Assembly: GCA_015075375.1 (NCBI GenBank)
Contig: JABTUM010000002.1
Location: 1,943,813 to 2,007,812, forward strand
DNA: 64,000 nucleotides
Reading direction: 5' to 3'
DNA from: Planctomycetota bacterium
GTDB taxonomy: Bacteria > Planctomycetota > SZUA-567 > H5-PLA8
The notes below the pieces were generated by a model. That model had not been told where the DNA came from, searched no databases, and was given only the letters and a program-made list of their open reading frames with translations. Position numbers and translations under genes: made by a program. Positions 1-9,775 of this stretch are shown here, piece by piece (position 1 is the first letter of the stretch; every line of letters begins with the position of its first letter).

Positions 1-172
1 CCGCATCGCCTTCGACGACGATCCCGCCGCGCCCCAGCACGAGGCTCACCGCGTTGCCCGGCGGCAGCTCCGGCCCGTCCGATCCGCCCGCCGCGCGGTG
101 GCGCAGCGCGTACGCCCCCGCGGCCACGGCCAGCGCCACGCCCAGCGCCGCCAAGGCGCGCATTCCATTCAT
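1..172 (-). CDS. N-terminal part of a membrane-anchored or secreted protein (cut by window edge)
   Basis: An open frame runs off the left edge of the window from an ATG at 172. The 57 visible residues begin MNGMRALAALGVALAVAAG and are followed by a basic patch, so this looks like a signal peptide or signal anchor. Nothing visible identifies the family. It starts 17 bases after the stop of the MFS transporter on the same strand and is probably the last visible member of that operon. The start is uncertain because a second ATG lies three codons further in and no strong ribosome binding site is seen. Confidence 0.5.
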   Translation of the reverse strand, partial: MNGMRALAALGVALAVAAGAYALRHRAAGGSDGPELPPGNAVSLVLGRGGIVVEGDA

Positions 173-189
173 GCCCGTATCTTGGCTCA

Positions 190-1638
190 TCAGCGCGCCG
201 TTGTCAGGTCCAGAGGCGCCGCCGGCGGCGGCGCGAGCCGCTCGCGCAGATCGCGCTTCGCCGCGCCCAGCCGGCGCGCCACCACCAGCGTACCCGCGCC
301 GAAGAACGTCATCGCCGCGAACGCCGTCGCGTACCCGAAGGCGTGCGCCACCCAGCCCCCCAGGACCGGCAGGCCCAGCATCAGCGGAAACGAGAGCGTA
401 TTCAGGAAGCCGAAGAACGTCGGGCGCTTGTCGGCCGGCGCAAGCTCCAGCACCAGCGACTGCATCTCGATCATCGTCAGCACGTTTTGGAAACCTTGCA
501 GGACGTACAGCACCGTCACCGCGTTCAGGCGCGTTTCCCAATCGGCGCCCCACCAGCCCAGCAGCGGTGCGGCCAGCGCCAGCAGCGTCGTGAGCAGCAA
601 CCGCGCGCTCACGCCCAGCGCCAGCCCCAGGCCGATGCTGCAGCGCCCGCCGATCCACGACCACACGCCCGCCAGCACCGCCTCGCTCACCGCCAGCGTC
701 ACCACGAACCGCGACTGCGCCCGCGCCGTCAGCTCCGTCCGCTCCGCCCCCGATCCGCCCAGCCCCAGCCCGCCCTGCGCCGGCTCGGCCAGCGCGTACA
801 CCGCCACCAGCGGCAGCGCCATGACGCTGATCAGCCCCAGCACCCGGAACGCCACCAGCAACCGCAAATGCGGCTCTTCGGCCAACATCGTCCGCGCGCG
901 GCGGAACTGCTCGGTCATCTTCCGCCGTGGCTCCGGCGGCGGGCCCGGCGGTTCGCGCACCCGCAGGAAACAGAGCATCGCCGGCACTTCGAAGGTCAGG
1001 CCCGTGCAAAAGAGCAGCACGTAGTTATGCGGATAAGGCAGCCAATCCTGGTCTTGAAGCACGAACGGAATCCACATAAAGGTGAGCGCCGTCTGGATCA
1101 GCCGCCCGAAAAACGTGCGCAGCCCGAAGAAGCGTTCGCGCCCCGTCACCGGCACCGCGCGCGCGACGATATCCTGAAACGCCAGCATCGACGTCCCGAC
1201 GAGCATCCCGTGGACGCACAGAAACGCGACCATCAGCCCCGCCAGCAGCGGCCCGCGGAAGCCCGAAGGATCCGCGCCCAGCCACGCCACCGCCGCACAG
1301 ATGACGATCCAATTCAAGGCGCGCAGCGCCGAACAGATCCGGTAGCAGGTCATCTTGCGCGGCAGCGACTCGATGTAGGCGCTCGCCGCCAGCTGCGGGA
1401 GCATGAAAAACGCCTGCTGCAAGACCCCTACCACGCCGGCCAGCATCACCGAGCCGGTCAGATCGAGAATCAGCGGAGCGAGGATGATCGACGGCGCGAT
1501 GCAGGCGAAGGAGCCCTGGACGAGCGAGCCGTTCGCCACGCCCAGCGCGAAGTTGCGCCGGGTTTCGGATTCGGGAAGCGGTTCGGCTTCGGGCGCCTCG
1601 GCGGCGCCGGGTACGGACAGCGTGCGAGTGGCGGACAT
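190..1638 (-). CDS. MFS transporter, 12 predicted membrane helices
   Basis: The 482-residue protein has a hydrophilic start of about 30 residues, then two groups of about six hydrophobic helices separated by a charged loop around residues 225-250 (rich in P, E, R and K). This is the architecture and length of the major facilitator superfamily. The substrate cannot be read from the sequence. It follows the HEAT/TPR gene with a 45-base gap on the same strand and is probably co-transcribed with the efflux genes upstream, so an export role is plausible but inferred. Confidence 0.8.
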   Translation of the reverse strand: MSATRTLSVPGAAEAPEAEPLPESETRRNFALGVANGSLVQGSFACIAPSIILAPLILDLTGSVMLAGVVGVLQQAFFMLPQLAASAYIESLPRKMTCYRICSALRALNWIVICAAVAWLGADPSGFRGPLLAGLMVAFLCVHGMLVGTSMLAFQDIVARAVPVTGRERFFGLRTFFGRLIQTALTFMWIPFVLQDQDWLPYPHNYVLLFCTGLTFEVPAMLCFLRVREPPGPPPEPRRKMTEQFRRARTMLAEEPHLRLLVAFRVLGLISVMALPLVAVYALAEPAQGGLGLGGSGAERTELTARAQSRFVVTLAVSEAVLAGVWSWIGGRCSIGLGLALGVSARLLLTTLLALAAPLLGWWGADWETRLNAVTVLYVLQGFQNVLTMIEMQSLVLELAPADKRPTFFGFLNTLSFPLMLGLPVLGGWVAHAFGYATAFAAMTFFGAGTLVVARRLGAAKRDLRERLAPPPAAPLDLTTAR

Positions 1639-1683
1639 GGCGGCGAACGGAAGCGGCGAACCCTCCGGCGGACGGGACGGCGC

Positions 1684-2853
1684 TTAGCGCCCGGAGTTGG
1701 CGGTCTCGCGCGGCGTGGCCCCCGCGGGCGGCGAAGGCGAACCCGGATTGCCCATCGGGTCCAGGTTATCCGGATCGTAGCCCTGCGCGATCAACGCCTG
1801 GCGTACCTTCTTCACGAAGCCTTCGTCCAGTTCGTAACCCAGGCGCTTCACGTCGTTCACCGCGATCCACGCCGAGTAATACTGGTCGAGCCCGTAGTAC
1901 GTCAGCGCCAGGTCGCGGTAGATGCGCGGATCGAAAATATTGTTCTTCTGCGCCTTCAACTGAGCCTGCTCCAGGAATTCCATCGCCATCGGGAAGCTGC
2001 CCTTGCGCAGGAACTCCTTGCCCAGCGTCCAGAACGGCTCCCAGAGCTTGCCTTCCTTGTCCGTCAGCATCGCCTTGCGGTACCAGTGTTGCGCCTCGAT
2101 GTGCCGGTTCAGCCGCGCGAAGCACGAGCCGATGTTCATGTACGGCTGCGGCAGGCGGTCGTTCAGCCCCAGCGCTTCCTGAAAGTAGTTGATCGCATCG
2201 ATCGGACGGCCCTGCTCCATCAGCGCCAAGCCCAGATTGTTGCGGTAGTCGGGAATCTTCGGGTCCGCGTTCACCGCTTCCTGGAACATCCGCGTCGCCT
2301 GCGCGAACTGCGCCGACTTCAGCGCTTCCAGACCCAGCGTGTTCATGTACATCCCGCGCGTCTCGTTAAGCTGCGAAACGCCCGCCTGCTGCTTCGCAAG
2401 GAATTCCTTGCTGTTGCTCATCCACCACTTCTTCCACGCCGCGTAATTCTTGTAGCCGAAGTTCTGGCCCGTGATCTTGTTCAGCGCGCCGTGCGCCTTG
2501 ATCTGAACGTTGATGTGCTGGTCGTTCAGTGCCTCGATCAGATTCGGGATCGCTTCCACCGCCGTCAGATAACCCAGCATCTCGGCCGACGTCTCGCGAA
2601 TCTTCTCATCGGGATCGGACAGATTCTGGACATGCATCGCCACCGCGCGCGCGTTGCGCTCGGCTTCGGCCTTCTTATTCTTGTCGTAGCCGTCTTTCTT
2701 CTCTTCGTCGACGACGCGCACCCCGTTCTCGAGGTCGTGGCGCGTCCCGCGCTCGAACGAATAACCGCGGTCCGGCACCATACCCTCTTCGGCGCTCGAC
2801 CAACCGGCGCAAAGCGCCAGCCCCACGCTCGCCCAGAGCTTCAGTCGCGACAT
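1684..2853 (-). CDS. Exported HEAT-repeat and TPR protein
   Basis: The 389-residue product starts with a signal peptide (residues 1 to about 21, ending in WSSAEE). Residues about 70-130 resemble HEAT repeats (sequence around SDPDEKIRETSAEMLGYL). Residues about 170-340 are tetratricopeptide repeats with the usual pattern, for example YRNNLGLALMEQGRPIDAI. It is therefore a periplasmic scaffold or adaptor rather than an enzyme. A GGAG-type ribosome binding site lies about 8 bases before the ATG. It sits between the MacB-like permease and the MFS gene on the same strand. Its partner is not known. Confidence 0.75.
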   Translation of the reverse strand: MSRLKLWASVGLALCAGWSSAEEGMVPDRGYSFERGTRHDLENGVRVVDEEKKDGYDKNKKAEAERNARAVAMHVQNLSDPDEKIRETSAEMLGYLTAVEAIPNLIEALNDQHINVQIKAHGALNKITGQNFGYKNYAAWKKWWMSNSKEFLAKQQAGVSQLNETRGMYMNTLGLEALKSAQFAQATRMFQEAVNADPKIPDYRNNLGLALMEQGRPIDAINYFQEALGLNDRLPQPYMNIGSCFARLNRHIEAQHWYRKAMLTDKEGKLWEPFWTLGKEFLRKGSFPMAMEFLEQAQLKAQKNNIFDPRIYRDLALTYYGLDQYYSAWIAVNDVKRLGYELDEGFVKKVRQALIAQGYDPDNLDPMGNPGSPSPPAGATPRETANSGR

Positions 2854-2951
2854 CGTTCCATCTCCACGGTTCCTACTTGAGACGCCCCGTATCTTATCCG
2901 TGGGAGGCCTTTTCGGACAATACGTTACAAAGAAGTTGCACGTCGTGCGGA

Positions 2952-4223
2952 CTACTCGTACCGCAGCGCCTCAATCGGGTCCAAACTCGCCGCTTTCCAC
3001 GCCGGAAACGTCCCGAACGCCACCCCGTCCAGCAGCGACACCCCCACCGCCACGAACATGCCCCACAGCGCCAGCGTGACCTGCCAGCCCGTCAGTTGAT
3101 GCACCAGGTACGCGAACCCGATCCCCACCAAACAGCCCATGATCCCGCCCACCAGGCAGATGATCAGCGACTCGAACAGGAACTGCTTGAGGATATCGGC
3201 CTTCGTCGCCCCAACCGCCCGCCGGATGCCCACCTCGCGCCGCCGTTCCGAGACGTTCGCGAGCATGATGTTCATGATCCCGATGCCGCCGACGACCAGC
3301 GAAATCCCGGCCGAACAGAGCATCACGATGTTGAAGATCTGCTGCGCCTGCTCGACCTGCTTCAACAACTCCTGCGCCACCACCACCTGGAAATCGCGGT
3401 CCTCGTGCGGCCGCCCCGACATCCCGTGCGCGGTCTCGTAAAAGCGGTCGATCAGCACCTTCGCCGCGGAGACTTCGGTCAGGCTGCGGCAGTGGTAGAT
3501 CACCTCCGTGATCTCGTCGTCCAGCGGCGCCTGCGTGGTCCGCCGCAGCGCCGCCGAAAGCGGAACGTAGACGCGCCGGTTGAGCTGCCGCACCTGCGCC
3601 ACGTCGAACTTCTCGTCCGTCTCTTCTTTGCCCTGCAACACGCCGACCACCAGATACGGCTCGTAATCGATCACCAGCGTCCGCCCGATCGGCGTATCGG
3701 CCTCGGCGAAGTTCTCGAACTGCAGCGCCTCTTCGATCACGCAGACGCGCCGCGCTTCCACCTCGTCGCCCGGATTCAACCAGCGGCCCAGGCGCAGCTT
3801 GAAATTCATCACCTCCAGGAAATCCGGCGTCGTCCCGACCACCTCGGCCTGCACCGCCGCCTCGCCGTGCCGCACCGTCGCGACCACCCGCCGCAGCGGC
3901 GCGAAGCGGTCGATCAGCGGACTCGACGCCGCCAGCACCTCCGCCTCGCGCACCGTCAAGCCATCGCTGTTCAACCGCGCGGCCTTCTTCAGCCGCCGCT
4001 CTTCGGGCGTCTTCCCGCGCCAGTCGATCCCCTTCACGATCACGTTGTTCGCGCCCAGCGCCGCCAACTGCTTCAACATTTCCGTTTGAGCGCCCTGGCT
4101 CACCGCGATCACCGCCACCACGCTCGCCACGCCGAAAATGATCCCCAGCATCGAAAGCGCCGCGCGGACCTTATGGACCGCCAGCCCCTTCAACCCGATG
4201 CGCAGCGCGCTCAACCAATCCAT
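2952..4223 (-). CDS. MacB/FtsX-type ABC transporter permease
   Basis: The 423-residue protein has one N-terminal membrane helix (about residues 20-42), a large extracytoplasmic domain of the MacB periplasmic core type, and three C-terminal helices (about 285-410). Typical family sequence includes GIIFGVASVVAVIAVSQGA near the N-terminus and RRREVGIRRAVGA before the C-terminal helices. MacB-type permeases do not move substrate through the membrane channel-style; they transmit ATP-driven movement to a periplasmic partner (family knowledge). The gene starts 13 bases after the ATPase gene, and three HlyD-type adaptors lie upstream in the same operon, so a tripartite efflux or export system is likely. 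Confidence 0.88.
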   Translation of the reverse strand: MDWLSALRIGLKGLAVHKVRAALSMLGIIFGVASVVAVIAVSQGAQTEMLKQLAALGANNVIVKGIDWRGKTPEERRLKKAARLNSDGLTVREAEVLAASSPLIDRFAPLRRVVATVRHGEAAVQAEVVGTTPDFLEVMNFKLRLGRWLNPGDEVEARRVCVIEEALQFENFAEADTPIGRTLVIDYEPYLVVGVLQGKEETDEKFDVAQVRQLNRRVYVPLSAALRRTTQAPLDDEITEVIYHCRSLTEVSAAKVLIDRFYETAHGMSGRPHEDRDFQVVVAQELLKQVEQAQQIFNIVMLCSAGISLVVGGIGIMNIMLANVSERRREVGIRRAVGATKADILKQFLFESLIICLVGGIMGCLVGIGFAYLVHQLTGWQVTLALWGMFVAVGVSLLDGVAFGTFPAWKAASLDPIEALRYE

Positions 4224-4236
4224 CTAGACCTCACCC

Positions 4237-4968
4237 CTACGCCAACGCCACATGCTCCGACGTCCGCGGCGACGCGATCGGCTCTTCGCGCTCCACCAAC
4301 CCGTCCTTCAAATGCACGATCCGCTGCGAATACTCGGCCTTCTCCCGGTCGTGCGTCACCTGCACGATCGTACGGCCCATCCGGTGCAGTGCCTGGAAGA
4401 CGCCCATGATCTCGTCGCCCGTGCGGCTGTCGAGGTTCCCCGTCGGCTCGTCCGCCAGCAGCAGCGCCGGCTCCGTCACCAGCGCCCGGGCGATCGCCAC
4501 CCGCTGCGACTGCCCGCCCGAAAGTTCCGAGGGCTTGTGCTGCAAGCGGTCGCCCAGCCCCACCAGTCTCAGCGCGTTGCGCGCCAGCTTTAGCCGCTCG
4601 TCGCGACCCACCCGCGCGTACACCAGCGGCAGCGCCACGTTGTCCACGATGTCTTCCTGCGTCAGCAGATTGAACTTCTGGAACACAAACCCGATCTTCT
4701 CGTTGCGCAGCCGAGAGAGTTCCTCGTCGTCCAGGCCTTTCACGTCCACGCCGTCGAGCCGGTACATCCCTTCGGTCGGCTGGTGCAGGCAGCCCACCAC
4801 ATGCAGCAGCGTGCTCTTCCCAGAACCCGACTGCCCCATGATCGATACGAACTCGCCCCGCCGCACCGTGAACGTCACCCCGCGCAGCGCCGGAACCTCC
4901 AGCCCGCCCGGAAGCGTGTACACTTTCACCAGATCCTGAATCTCGATGATCGCGTGGTCGCCGCTCAC
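4237..4968 (-). CDS. ABC transporter ATP-binding protein, MacB/LolD type
   Basis: The 243-residue protein contains a Walker A motif GQSGSGKS (residues 45-52), the signature LSGGQSQR, and Walker B with D-loop LLLADEPTGNLDS. The ADEPTGNLDS form is typical of the LolD/MacB/FtsE group. The start is GTG at 4968, whose last bases overlap the TGA stop of the upstream adaptor gene (GTGA overlap), which indicates translational coupling. It energises the permease encoded immediately downstream. Confidence 0.92.
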   Translation of the reverse strand: MSGDHAIIEIQDLVKVYTLPGGLEVPALRGVTFTVRRGEFVSIMGQSGSGKSTLLHVVGCLHQPTEGMYRLDGVDVKGLDDEELSRLRNEKIGFVFQKFNLLTQEDIVDNVALPLVYARVGRDERLKLARNALRLVGLGDRLQHKPSELSGGQSQRVAIARALVTEPALLLADEPTGNLDSRTGDEIMGVFQALHRMGRTIVQVTHDREKAEYSQRIVHLKDGLVEREEPIASPRTSEHVALA

Positions 4969-6617
4969 GAGCGATTCTCCTCGTGAGTCCCCGCGCTTGC
5001 GTCCTGAGCTTCCGGTGGCAGCGCGTGCCGCGGCACGCGTACTTCTTCGCCTTCGCTCAATCCCGAGCGCACTTCGACGAAGAACGCGTTGCTACGGCCC
5101 AGTTCGACCGCGCGCCGCTCGTTCCCGCCCAAGCCCCCGCGTACGCGCACGTACGCCGCGCCTTCCGCGTCGTACTCCACCGCGCCCCATGGAATCGCCG
5201 GCGCCGACTCCACGCGACCCCACTCGATCTCCGCTTCCGCCGTGAACCCCAGGCGCATCGCCTGCCGGTCCGCTTCCGTTAAATCGTCGAAGTCGAGCCA
5301 CACCGAAACTACGTTCACGAACGCTTCGCCCGATTTCTGCAGCGCCAGACGCGTCAGCGCCACGTTCTTGTCCGTCGCCACCACCGCGATCTCCGCCACC
5401 CGCGCTTTGTACAGCCGCTGCGGATACGCCGGCAGCCGCACTTCCGCGCGCTGGCCCACCTTCAGCTTCAGCACGTCCGCTTCGCTCGCCAGCACGCGCA
5501 CGCGCAGCCCCGCCGTATCGACCATCTTCGCCAGGTCCTGCCCGCGGTTGCGCGTCTCCCCCACCTGAATCGGAGAAAGCGTGTCCGAGCCCTTCCACAC
5601 GTCCACGAACGCCACCCGGCCGCCCACCGGAGCCCCCACCTCGGCTTGCTCCAACTCCCGCCGCTTCCGCTCCAAACCCAGCTTGAAGTCCGCCAATTCC
5701 ACCTCCGCCAGATCCAGATCCGCCTTCGCGATCGCCACGTCCGCGTCGCGTTCGAATTCCCCCAGCTTCAGGTTCAACTCCGCTTCCGCCACCGCCAGAT
5801 CCGCAAGCCGCTTGCTGTCCCGGCTCGATCCGGCCAGCGTGAGTTGATGCAAAATCTTCGCCTTCGCCAGTTCCGCCTTCTCGCGAGCCCAGGCCAGCCG
5901 CTTCTGCTTCAGCACCGCTTCCGTCACAAAGCCCGCCCGGTTCAAATCCTCGTGGCTCAGGTAATCCGAGAGTACCTTCGAGTGCTTCAATTCCGCGCTG
6001 CGCAGGTCCAGGTCCGCCGTCAGCCGTTCATCGGCCGTGGGATGCTCGTAGATTTCCGCCCGAGCGATCTGCGCCAGTTCCAGCGCCGCCGCGCGGCGGC
6101 TCAACTCCAGCGCGTAGCGCTCCGCCACCGCTTCGGCGTCCCGCCGCACCTGCTGCACGTTCTGTTCTTTGTCGAAGAGATCCTTCTCGCGCTCGCTCAG
6201 GTCGTCCTTCGCGCGCGTGGCGTCGAAGCGCACGATCGGTTCGCCCGCCTGCACGTTCGTACCTTCCTCGATCTTCCAAACCACTTCGCCGGAAAACGTC
6301 GAAAGCACCGGCGTTTCCAGACGCGCCACCACCTCGCCCAATTCGTGTTGCGTCAGCAGCAGCGTCTTGCGCTCGACTTTGTACCAAGTCCCCGCTTCGG
6401 GCCGCGCGCTGCCCAGCCACCAGCCCAGCGCGCACAACGCCGACACGCCCAGCGCCGCCAGCAGCCCGCGACGCCGAGCCGTCCGCTTCCGCCGCGCGCT
6501 CAGCCGGGCTTCCAGCAGCAACGCCGAGGCCGACGCCCCGTTCAATTCCGGAGCCCCCGGCGGTACCAGGCGGGTCGAACCCGAGGACTCGGAGTGCTTC
6601 AGGGCGTCACCAGCCAT
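4965..6617 (-). CDS. HlyD-family periplasmic adaptor (third of three in the operon)
   Basis: The 550-residue protein has a basic cytoplasmic start, a single membrane helix at about residues 51-69, a biotinyl-lipoyl-like segment (FSGEVVWKIEEGTNVQAGEPIVRFD), a long charged coiled-coil hairpin (about 130-320) and C-terminal beta-barrel segments. This is the order found in membrane fusion proteins that link an inner-membrane pump to an outer-membrane channel. The start at 6617 lies inside the end of the preceding adaptor gene, with a GAGGAGG ribosome binding site about 10 bases upstream. No outer-membrane TolC-like gene is present in the window. Confidence 0.85.
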   Translation of the reverse strand: MAGDALKHSESSGSTRLVPPGAPELNGASASALLLEARLSARRKRTARRRGLLAALGVSALCALGWWLGSARPEAGTWYKVERKTLLLTQHELGEVVARLETPVLSTFSGEVVWKIEEGTNVQAGEPIVRFDATRAKDDLSEREKDLFDKEQNVQQVRRDAEAVAERYALELSRRAAALELAQIARAEIYEHPTADERLTADLDLRSAELKHSKVLSDYLSHEDLNRAGFVTEAVLKQKRLAWAREKAELAKAKILHQLTLAGSSRDSKRLADLAVAEAELNLKLGEFERDADVAIAKADLDLAEVELADFKLGLERKRRELEQAEVGAPVGGRVAFVDVWKGSDTLSPIQVGETRNRGQDLAKMVDTAGLRVRVLASEADVLKLKVGQRAEVRLPAYPQRLYKARVAEIAVVATDKNVALTRLALQKSGEAFVNVVSVWLDFDDLTEADRQAMRLGFTAEAEIEWGRVESAPAIPWGAVEYDAEGAAYVRVRGGLGGNERRAVELGRSNAFFVEVRSGLSEGEEVRVPRHALPPEAQDASAGTHEENRS

Positions 6618-8035
6618 ACCCGCGCCCCCTCCTCCACGCCCTCCACCGCCACGTACAGCCGGTCCTCCCCCACCACCGTCACGTTCCGCCGCTCCGATCC
6701 CGCGCTCGTCACCAGCCGCACGTACACCGCGTCCTTTTCGCGCACCAGCGCAGCGCGCGGAACCACCAGCGCCTGGTCCAGGCGGCCCAGTTCCAGTTCC
6801 ACCTCCACCCGCAGCCCCGGCCGCAGCGCGTCCGATTCCTCCGTCAGTTCCACTTCCACGTCGAAGACCTGCCGCTCCGCCATCCCCGTGTACTCGCGTG
6901 TCTCGCCGCGCAGGCTCTCGAACTCGTCGCGCCCCTTCTCGGCCACCCGCACGATCTTCCCCGCGAACGCGCGGTCCGGCAGCCCCGGCAGATACAGCCG
7001 CGCCGCCTGCCCTTTCGTGACGCGCCCGATCCGTCCTTCGTCCACCGTCAAGACCGCCTTCATCCTCCGCAAGTCGCTCAGCCGGATCACGTCCCGTCCC
7101 GGATGGACCTCCGCCCCCGGTCCGTAGCGCATCCCCCAGCGCGACTGCACCATCGCCACGCCCGGCGTCGGCGCCACGTGCTTCGTCTTGCCGATGTTCG
7201 CTTTGAGGTCCGCCAGCCGCTTCTCTTCGGCCGTCCAGCGCGTCTTGAAGCGCTCCTCCGCCTGGACCTTATTCCGCTCCAATACCTCCACGCGCTCCGC
7301 CGCCCGCTCACGCGCCTTCGACGCTTCCTGGACCTTCAGCTTCTGCTCCCCCACCTTGATCGGATCCGGCAGGTGCAGCTTGCGGTACTTGATCTCCGCG
7401 TCCTTCACCTTCAGCTCCTGCTCGGTCGTATCGAGCTGCTTCTGCCGCAGTTCGGCCTCCGAAACGAACCCGTCCTCGGCCAGGCTTTCCAAAATCGTCA
7501 GCTCTTCGCTCAACGCCTCGAAGAGGTTCCGCGCGTTCTCGAGCTGGTTCTTCGCGTTCAGCTCGTCGCTCGTGCTCGGCCCCAGTTCCATCTCTTTCAG
7601 GCGCAGCGTCTCGAGGTCCAGCTTCAGGCGCCGGTCTTCCTGTTCGCTGCGCGCCTTTTGCAGCTCCTTGGCCAGCGTCTCGCGTTCCTTGGTCCACTCC
7701 GCCTGCACGCGACGCATCTTCGACTCGTGCTCGGTCAGCGCCTCCTCGTGCGGTTTCGGGTCCACCAGGAACAACTGCGCGCCTTCGGCCACCGCCGCGC
7801 CATCCGCGACGATCTCCAGCAGCGTGCCTTGAACTTGAGCGTTGATATCCTGCTGGCTGAAAGGCGTGAGCATCCCCGAGCGCCGGATCGACTGCACGAA
7901 CGCACGGGACTCCACGCGCGCCACGCGCGGATCTTCGCCAAACGCCGGAGATCCTCGCAGGCCGAACACCGCGCCTGCGGCCAATACCGCCGCGGCGCCC
8001 AATCCGGCTGCCCAAGCAATGCGCTTCAAAGCCAC
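6599..8035 (-). CDS. HlyD-family periplasmic adaptor (second of three)
   Basis: I chose the GTG at 8035 as the start, giving 478 residues. It begins VALKRIAWAAGLGAAAVLAA, a clear membrane anchor, 10 bases after the previous stop, with a purine-rich stretch just upstream. The longer frame to 8257 only adds an arginine-rich shadow of the upstream gene. After the anchor come a lipoyl-like segment (TPFSQQDINAQVQGTLLEIV), a long coiled coil rich in E, K, Q and R (about 90-290), and a second barrel region. It is homologous in plan, though not closely in sequence, to its two neighbours. Confidence 0.82.
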   Translation of the reverse strand: MALKRIAWAAGLGAAAVLAAGAVFGLRGSPAFGEDPRVARVESRAFVQSIRRSGMLTPFSQQDINAQVQGTLLEIVADGAAVAEGAQLFLVDPKPHEEALTEHESKMRRVQAEWTKERETLAKELQKARSEQEDRRLKLDLETLRLKEMELGPSTSDELNAKNQLENARNLFEALSEELTILESLAEDGFVSEAELRQKQLDTTEQELKVKDAEIKYRKLHLPDPIKVGEQKLKVQEASKARERAAERVEVLERNKVQAEERFKTRWTAEEKRLADLKANIGKTKHVAPTPGVAMVQSRWGMRYGPGAEVHPGRDVIRLSDLRRMKAVLTVDEGRIGRVTKGQAARLYLPGLPDRAFAGKIVRVAEKGRDEFESLRGETREYTGMAERQVFDVEVELTEESDALRPGLRVEVELELGRLDQALVVPRAALVREKDAVYVRLVTSAGSERRNVTVVGEDRLYVAVEGVEEGARVWLVTP

Positions 8036-8045
8036 CCTCGCCCGC

Positions 8046-9710
8046 TCACGGCCCCGCCGGCGGGCCGCCGCCTCCCGATCGCTTACCGCCGCCGCGGCGC
8101 TTGCCTTCCCCGCCGGTCTTCCCCGCCGGCGCCGCCCCCGCGTCCCCGTTGCCCCCGCCGGCCGCCGGAGCCCCTCCGCCCCCCGCCGCCGCCTTCGCCG
8201 GACCCGCCGCGGGCGTTTCGCGTTCCACCGGCGCGGGCGGCACCCACACCCGGTCACCCGCCTGCAAGCCCTCGCGAATCACCACCTGCCCGTTCGATTC
8301 CGGACCCAGCGTCACCGGGCGATCCGAGCCCCCCGAAGCGCCCGCCACCCGGACCACCGCCTGCCGCCCCGCGTAACGAACCGCCTGACGCGGTACGGCC
8401 AGCGTGTTCGGAAGCGTCTCGATCGGGAACGCCACGCTCGCCTTGAAGCCCTCGCGCAACCGCGTCGGATCGCTCTCTTCGAGTTCCACTTCCAGGTCGA
8501 AGACGCGCAGCCCCGCCAGACCCTGCGCCTTGATGTCCGCATCCGAAAGCTTGGCGTTGCGGTCCCGCGCCCAGCCGTCGATCCAGGTCACTTCCCCGTG
8601 GTACACCACGTCCGGCAGCGTCTTGATCCGCACCAGCGCCTTCGAACCCGCCTGGCCTTCGCGCCGCGCCTTGAGCTGCCGCACCACGCTTTCCGGTACC
8701 TGCGTCCGGACCTTCATCTTGTCGTAGCTGGGAAGATCGAACGGGGGCTGCCACTCGTTGACCCGCTCGCCCAGCGCGACCTTCTTCTTGCTGCGCCAGC
8801 CGATCTCGCGGTACACCACGATGCCGTCGTGCGGCGCCGTGCGCGTGCAGCGCTCCAGCCGTTCGATATGGTCGTCCCGCTTCTCCACCACCCGCTTCAG
8901 CTTGTGGCGCAGGCTCTGGATCTTCGCTTCCAGCTTCTCGAGCGCCAGCCGACGGTCCAGATCCTTCAGCTTCAGCGCCGTCTCCGCCTGCAAACGCTCC
9001 AGCGCCGCCCGGCGCCGCGTTTCCGAACGCGCACCGTCCAGGATCACCCGCGCCTGCATCTGCGCGCGCTCCAGCTCCGTCTCCGCCAGCTTCAGCGCCA
9101 ACTCCTTCGCTTCCAGATCCGACCGGTTCGCGTAGCCCTTCTCGATCAGCGGGCGCATCGCTTCCCAATCCGCGCGCGCCGCCGCCACCCGCGCCTCGGC
9201 CCCCGCCTTCAAATTCGCCGCCTCTTCGCGCTCCAGCTCCGTCGGATGCTCGATCGCCTCGCGCTCTTTCATCTCGGCCAGCGCCGCCTTGTCGCGCTCC
9301 GCCTGCAATTCCGCGTCCAGGCGCTTCACTTCCAGTTCGCGCGCCTGCTGCTGCTGCGCCAGATCCCGCTCCGCCACCGCCAGCTCGTCCCGAATCGCCT
9401 CGATCGTGGTTTCCAGTTGAGCCGTATCCAGCCGCGCGATCGTCTCGCCCTTCTTCACGCGCGTGCCTTCCTCGACCATCCAGGCCAGACTGCCCGAGGT
9501 CATGAACCCGATCGTCGTCACCTTGACCGGAAGCAGCCAGCCGTCCTCGCGGCAGACCACCGTGAAATCCGCCGGCTCCACGCGCAGCCAATCGCCGCTC
9601 TCCGGCGAATCCGCGGAGGCCTCGCCGCCACGCGCCGCGCCCTGCCAAGCCAACGGCGCCAGCGCCGCAAGCAGAACGAGGAGGCTGTGGGGATGGCGAA
9701 TCGGAGGCAT
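8046..9710 (-). CDS. HlyD-family periplasmic adaptor (first of three)
   Basis: The product has a signal peptide (MPPIRHPHSLLVLLAALAPL, then an AARGGEA cleavage region). A lipoyl-like half motif (SGSLAWMVEEGTRVKKGETIARLD) is followed by a very long coiled coil (about 110-290) and barrel segments. The C-terminal 60 residues are glycine-, alanine- and proline-rich and probably unstructured. ATG at 9710 is preferred; an in-frame GTG at 9722 would add four residues. This is the first gene of the operon, 65-70 bases downstream of a TATAAT promoter element. Confidence 0.82.
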   Translation of the reverse strand: MPPIRHPHSLLVLLAALAPLAWQGAARGGEASADSPESGDWLRVEPADFTVVCREDGWLLPVKVTTIGFMTSGSLAWMVEEGTRVKKGETIARLDTAQLETTIEAIRDELAVAERDLAQQQQARELEVKRLDAELQAERDKAALAEMKEREAIEHPTELEREEAANLKAGAEARVAAARADWEAMRPLIEKGYANRSDLEAKELALKLAETELERAQMQARVILDGARSETRRRAALERLQAETALKLKDLDRRLALEKLEAKIQSLRHKLKRVVEKRDDHIERLERCTRTAPHDGIVVYREIGWRSKKKVALGERVNEWQPPFDLPSYDKMKVRTQVPESVVRQLKARREGQAGSKALVRIKTLPDVVYHGEVTWIDGWARDRNAKLSDADIKAQGLAGLRVFDLEVELEESDPTRLREGFKASVAFPIETLPNTLAVPRQAVRYAGRQAVVRVAGASGGSDRPVTLGPESNGQVVIREGLQAGDRVWVPPAPVERETPAAGPAKAAAGGGGAPAAGGGNGDAGAAPAGKTGGEGKRRGGGKRSGGGGPPAGP

Positions 9711-9775
9711 CGAAGCGTCCACGGGGCGGTTCTACTTTCTTTACACCGTCGAACGCACCGAAGGTCAGTGCGTGC

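Noticed and set aside
343..2880. Plus-strand open frame of 845 codons
   Set aside because: It is antisense to the MFS and HEAT/TPR genes with the same R/H/Q-rich shadow composition.
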